8,352 bases of DNA. Source: GCA-2717185 sp047517345 (GTDB taxonomy: Bacteria; Pseudomonadota; Alphaproteobacteria; UBA8366; GCA-2717185). The stretch spans positions 1 to 8,352 of the forward strand of contig JAKZTB010000290.1 of the NCBI GenBank assembly GCA_047517345.1. Direction: 5' to 3'. Positions 6,098 through 8,352 of this stretch are shown here, in pieces (the stretch's first letter is position 1; every line of letters begins with the position of its first letter). A program made the position numbers and the translations under genes. The notes under the pieces were generated by a model. That model was not told the DNA's origin and made no database searches. It saw only the letters and a program-made list of their open reading frames with translations.

Positions 6098-7189
6098 CTA
6101 AAGCAGGACGACACTGTCGTCGCCATCGCTATTTTCCACCCCGTGAATCTCGACCGGCGGTACGCTGATTTCCAGCAATAGGTCCATCCCTTGCCGCATA
6201 TCCGACATGATGAATTCCGCCTTGCTGATCAAACCGGCATCCCGATCGCCGAACCGGTCGTGCCAGGCACCCAACTTTACGGACAATCCGCATAGGATGC
6301 CGCCGACCGTGGTATGACTGTTCTCGATCAATGTTTTCAATTGGTGGAACGATTCCGCGGTCATATTCGACCACATAGCGCTTGTCTGCTGGTCAAAGGA
6401 CACAAAATGTCCTTCGAGCGTCGCCTTTATCGAAGAAAAGTCATGCGCTAGGGTTTCCAGCGAGCGAATCAAATTCCCGTTCTGCCGAAGCTGATGGTTC
6501 TCTCGAATTTCGTCGATCGAGGAGAAAAACGACGAAAGCTGCGGCTCAAGCTTATCCAAAGCGTCCCGAAAATAGGCAAGCGACAAAAACGTATCGCCGT
6601 AATCTTCAAGGAATCGCGGTAAGTCTCCGATTCCAATCCGCAAATTTTCGGTAATCATCTTGAGGTTCTTCAGCGCCTCTTCCCGGTTCGGGTTATCGAA
6701 CAGCGCAATCAGCTCCGACACGTCGGAAATCTCGGTTTCCGCGTCGCCATAGATCTGGCGGATCAGCGGCCGCGTAAAGCCGACCATATATTTCGTCAAT
6801 TCCGCGCGTTTTTCTTTCGAAAGCCGTAGGCTCTCGATATCGTCGACATCGATACCGAGCGTGCGCAGTTGAATGCGAAGACTGTAAACGTCAAAACTGT
6901 TCAAGGCAGCAAGCGCACGAATCTTATCGGCATCGGTCGCGGTTTCATCCTCTGCGATATCGAAAGATTGTTCGAGCGTCGTCGGGTCGAACTGGCCGCT
7001 ACCAGTGCCGCCGCCTCGAAAGACCTCCACCATACCTTCCATTCGAACGTTTTTTACGAGCCGCGCGCGCGACAGCGCGGACGATTTGAGGGGAATGATC
7101 TCCAACGGCAGTAGGTGCAGGGAGTCCTTTTCGAAGTTAAACTCCTCCGCCGTGCGATCTTCGGATTTGTCGTCGCTTGAACGGCTCAT
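6098..7189 (-). CDS. Unknown conserved-looking helical protein
   Basis: I do not recognise a named family. The 363-residue product is predicted cytoplasmic, with no signal peptide or membrane helix. The N-terminus is acidic and polar, followed by the hydrophobic segment LHLLPLEIIPLKSSALSRAR (24-43) and a glycine-rich turn FRGGGTGSGQ (57-66). Residues about 86-215 are helical and charged. Residues about 205-300 have heptad-like hydrophobic spacing that suggests a coiled coil, and the tail is acidic (ENSDGDDS, 352-359). I have an impression of similar proteins in Rhodospirillales but cannot confirm it. The ATG at 7189 is preferred to an in-frame TTG at 7225 because AAGGGA lies just upstream, although the spacing is short. 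It converges with the DUF2336 gene and diverges from the cytochrome gene. Long uninterrupted coding across a coherent protein supports a real gene. Confidence 0.75.
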   Translation of the reverse strand: MSRSSDDKSEDRTAEEFNFEKDSLHLLPLEIIPLKSSALSRARLVKNVRMEGMVEVFRGGGTGSGQFDPTTLEQSFDIAEDETATDADKIRALAALNSFDVYSLRIQLRTLGIDVDDIESLRLSKEKRAELTKYMVGFTRPLIRQIYGDAETEISDVSELIALFDNPNREEALKNLKMITENLRIGIGDLPRFLEDYGDTFLSLAYFRDALDKLEPQLSSFFSSIDEIRENHQLRQNGNLIRSLETLAHDFSSIKATLEGHFVSFDQQTSAMWSNMTAESFHQLKTLIENSHTTVGGILCGLSVKLGAWHDRFGDRDAGLISKAEFIMSDMRQGMDLLLEISVPPVEIHGVENSDGDDSVVLL

Positions 7190-7292
7190 GAGTCCCTTAT
7201 TTCCCCAGCCTAGACCGCGCGGCAATCAGGTTTTTCGGTACAAGGTCCAACTTTAACGCGGCTGCTCGACTCTTTGGAGTGAAAATCGGCAC

Positions 7293-7326
7293 ATTCGCTG
7301 TAAATGGTAAACAAAAATTCGCAGTA
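7293..7326 (+). repeat. Short tandem-spaced direct repeat, possible operator
   Basis: ATTCGCTGTA (7293-7302) recurs as ATTCGCAGTA (7317-7326), nine of ten matches. The starts are 24 bp apart, a little over two helical turns. It is in the divergent region between the unknown gene and the cytochrome gene. A regulator site is possible; chance is not excluded. Confidence 0.25.
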
Positions 7327-7337
7327 TGAATATCGGC

Positions 7338-7354
7338 GTAGCGTCACGCGCTAC
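7338..7354. repeat. Small hairpin GTAGCG-N5-CGCTAC
   Basis: A 6-bp perfect stem encloses a 5-nt loop in the divergent intergenic region. There is no T-run beside it. It could be an operator or incidental. Confidence 0.3.
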
Positions 7355-7560
7355 AAGCGACCGGCAAGTCACGGAAACGAGAGCCTCCCCGGCCCCGAGC
7401 GCTGTACGGTTTCGGATAAATCTCGGACGCCGGATCAGCCCAGGTGTCACAAACGGTTTACCAAATTTTGTAGTCCTTTGAGAGGTATGTGAAGCCACGA
7501 CACGCCACATTGTCCAGTAGGCACCTCCTATGCCCTAAAAAACGGAGAGCGTGTAAGCAC

Positions 7561-8241
7561 ATGGTAACAAATGTACGAATTTTGTCCGTCGTAGCGATTG
7601 CGGTCGTTATCTACGCTGCAGCAGTCGACGAACCAACGGCAAGAGCCAATAGTGATAAGCTGATCGATCGGAAAAATACCCTTGCCTTCGGCGGCGACCC
7701 GAACGAACCACGGCGCCACTTTCACGTTCGTGATGTGGCGGAATTGAAGGCAATCGAAAGGGCGGGCCTCTATCGTAAAATTCGAGATCGCCTAAAGGCC
7801 GGATACGCGGTTTCCGGCGACCCGACCGCGAAGGCGTACCAAAGTTGGTCTCGGGTCAATACGGCGCCCTACCTGTCGGCGACGCATGGGCGACGGTTCA
7901 TCAATAACTTCACGAACAGCAAAGCCGCAGCATACGCGACGTACGAAATGGCCGGGACGCTCCCTGTCGGCTCAATCGTCGCGAAAGACAGCTTCGTCGT
8001 CGGAAAAGATGGGAGCCTGACTCCCGGACCGCTGTTCATAATGGAGAAAATGGCAAAGGGATTCAGTTATGTGAGCGGTGACTGGCGGTTTTCGATGATT
8101 ATGCCCGACGGCAGTCTCTTCGGCACGACGAAAGGCGAGAACGCAAAACGCGTGGAGTTCTGCATCGGATGCCATCTTGCCCGGGAAAAGTACGACCACC
8201 TCTACTTCGTGCCTAAGAGTCCGTCCGGAGACTTTATGTAG
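7561..8241 (+). CDS. Secreted cytochrome P460-family protein, C-terminus apparently altered by an IS
   Basis: The 226-residue product starts with a Sec-type signal peptide: a short basic N-region, hydrophobic residues 7-22 and an ARA cleavage site near 27-29, so the mature protein is periplasmic. One c-type haem site, CIGCH (201-205), lies near the C-terminus, as in cytochrome P460 proteins. Supporting family features are SIVAKDSFVV (138-147) and GDWRFSMIMPDGSL (173-186). In characterised P460 enzymes (hydroxylamine or nitric-oxide chemistry in ammonia oxidisers) a Lys cross-links the haem; Lys142 is a candidate but is not proven. The ATG at 7561, with GGAGAG 11 nt upstream, is preferred over the GTG at 7489. 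The last residues after VPK219 seem to come from the adjoining IS5 end. No other nitrogen-oxidation gene is visible, so the substrate is unknown. Confidence 0.72.
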   Translation: MVTNVRILSVVAIAVVIYAAAVDEPTARANSDKLIDRKNTLAFGGDPNEPRRHFHVRDVAELKAIERAGLYRKIRDRLKAGYAVSGDPTAKAYQSWSRVNTAPYLSATHGRRFINNFTNSKAAAYATYEMAGTLPVGSIVAKDSFVVGKDGSLTPGPLFIMEKMAKGFSYVSGDWRFSMIMPDGSLFGTTKGENAKRVEFCIGCHLAREKYDHLYFVPKSPSGDFM

Positions 8242-8352
8242 GATTACAGAGTTTTCGGAGCATGAGTCGAATGGACGCGAGCTTGATGAAGGCGAGCGCG
8301 TTGCGGTTGAGGTTCTCCCTGTCCTTGGCCAGTCGGCGGCAGCGGTTGAGCC
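8217..8352 (-). mobile_element. IS5-family insertion sequence, 3' end (partial)
   Basis: This is the terminus of an IS whose transposase reads leftward and ends at 8234. The inferred outer end begins GAGTCCGTCCGGAGAC at 8217, directly after TAA (8214-8216). A TNA target duplication of this kind is used by several IS5 subgroups. The other end is beyond the window, so the inverted repeat and target duplication cannot be confirmed. Confidence 0.45.
8234..8352 (-). CDS. IS5-family transposase, C-terminal fragment (runs off right edge)
   Basis: This was read directly from the minus strand. From 8350 the frame gives 38 residues, beginning LNRCRRLAKDRENLNRNALA and ending with SIRLMLRKLCNPT, before a TAA at 8234-8236. 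This is the characteristic tail of an IS5-family DDE transposase, where the Glu of the catalytic triad lies just upstream (outside the window) and the RRLAKD segment carries the downstream Lys. The stop lies 8 bp inside the end of the cytochrome gene, which is on the opposite strand. The rest of the gene is not visible, so intactness is unknown. Confidence 0.75.
   Translation of the reverse strand, partial: LNRCRRLAKDRENLNRNALAFIKLASIRLMLRKLCNPT

Larger units (their letters stand above)
7190..7560. other. Divergent intergenic region (371 bp)
   Basis: This gap separates the start of the unknown minus-strand gene from the start of the cytochrome P460 gene. No convincing gene or tRNA is seen. 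Short open frames here lack ribosome sites and plausible protein composition. It contains a direct repeat (7293-7326) and a small hairpin (7338-7354). No clear -35/-10 pair was found for either gene, and no FNR-type TTGAT-N4-ATCAA site is present. An in-frame GTG at 7489 would extend the cytochrome by 24 residues, but the extension (rich in K, R, H and C) would spoil the signal peptide. Confidence 0.5.

Noticed and set aside
7305..7463. 8-bp inverted repeat TGGTAAAC (7305-7312) and GTTTACCA (7456-7463)
   Set aside because: The arms are only 8 nt and about 143 nt apart, which is expected by chance in a region of this size.
7253..7510. 85-codon minus-strand open frame in the divergent intergenic region
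   Set aside because: It is rich in Arg/Thr/Val without domain character, has no clear ribosome site, and looks like a chance frame in GC-rich DNA.
7489..7560. Longer start (GTG at 7489) for the cytochrome
   Set aside because: The extension is a charged, His/Arg-rich stretch in front of an otherwise standard signal peptide. GGAGAG precedes the ATG at 7561.
1..8352. Composite transposon bounded by the two IS fragments
   Set aside because: The left element is IS630-like and the right one IS5-like. They belong to different families with different ends and target rules, so they cannot mobilise the intervening genes as a unit.

Overview
The window looks like an accessory-rich stretch of an alphaproteobacterial chromosome, most likely Rhodospirillales-like. 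The main reasons are a DUF2336 protein, which is largely an alphaproteobacterial family, and fragments of IS630 and IS5 transposases of types common in that group. All identifications come from reading the sequence and from remembered family motifs; no database was searched.

Layout. Positions 1-136 hold the 5' end of an IS630-family element (minus strand, transposase start at 45). Next come three minus-strand genes: a membrane-anchored alpha/beta hydrolase (148-948), a tetratricopeptide-repeat protein fused to a protein arginine methyltransferase-like domain (1122-2924), and a 14-helix DHA2-type drug exporter (3221-4789). A compact MITE-like element with 33-bp perfect inverted ends (3047-3204) sits between the exporter and the methyltransferase. 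A 142-bp divergent promoter region separates the exporter from a plus-strand DUF2336 gene (4932-6074). This gene converges on a minus-strand gene of unknown function (6098-7189), with a small hairpin between their stops. After a 371-bp divergent intergenic region comes a secreted cytochrome P460-family gene (7561-8241, plus). Its last codons appear to be supplied by the end of an IS5-family element that runs off the right edge (8217-8352).

Functional reading. No single pathway links these genes. The best candidate for new biology is the TPR-PRMT fusion, which resembles the architecture of eukaryotic PRMT9 and keeps the double-E and HW motifs of true arginine methyltransferases. The second theme is mobile DNA. 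The ends of the MITE-like element resemble the IS630 end at the left edge, so that IS family may have mobilised it. The right-hand IS seems to have remodelled the C-terminus of the cytochrome. The DUF2336 protein and its convergent neighbour are both uncharacterised.
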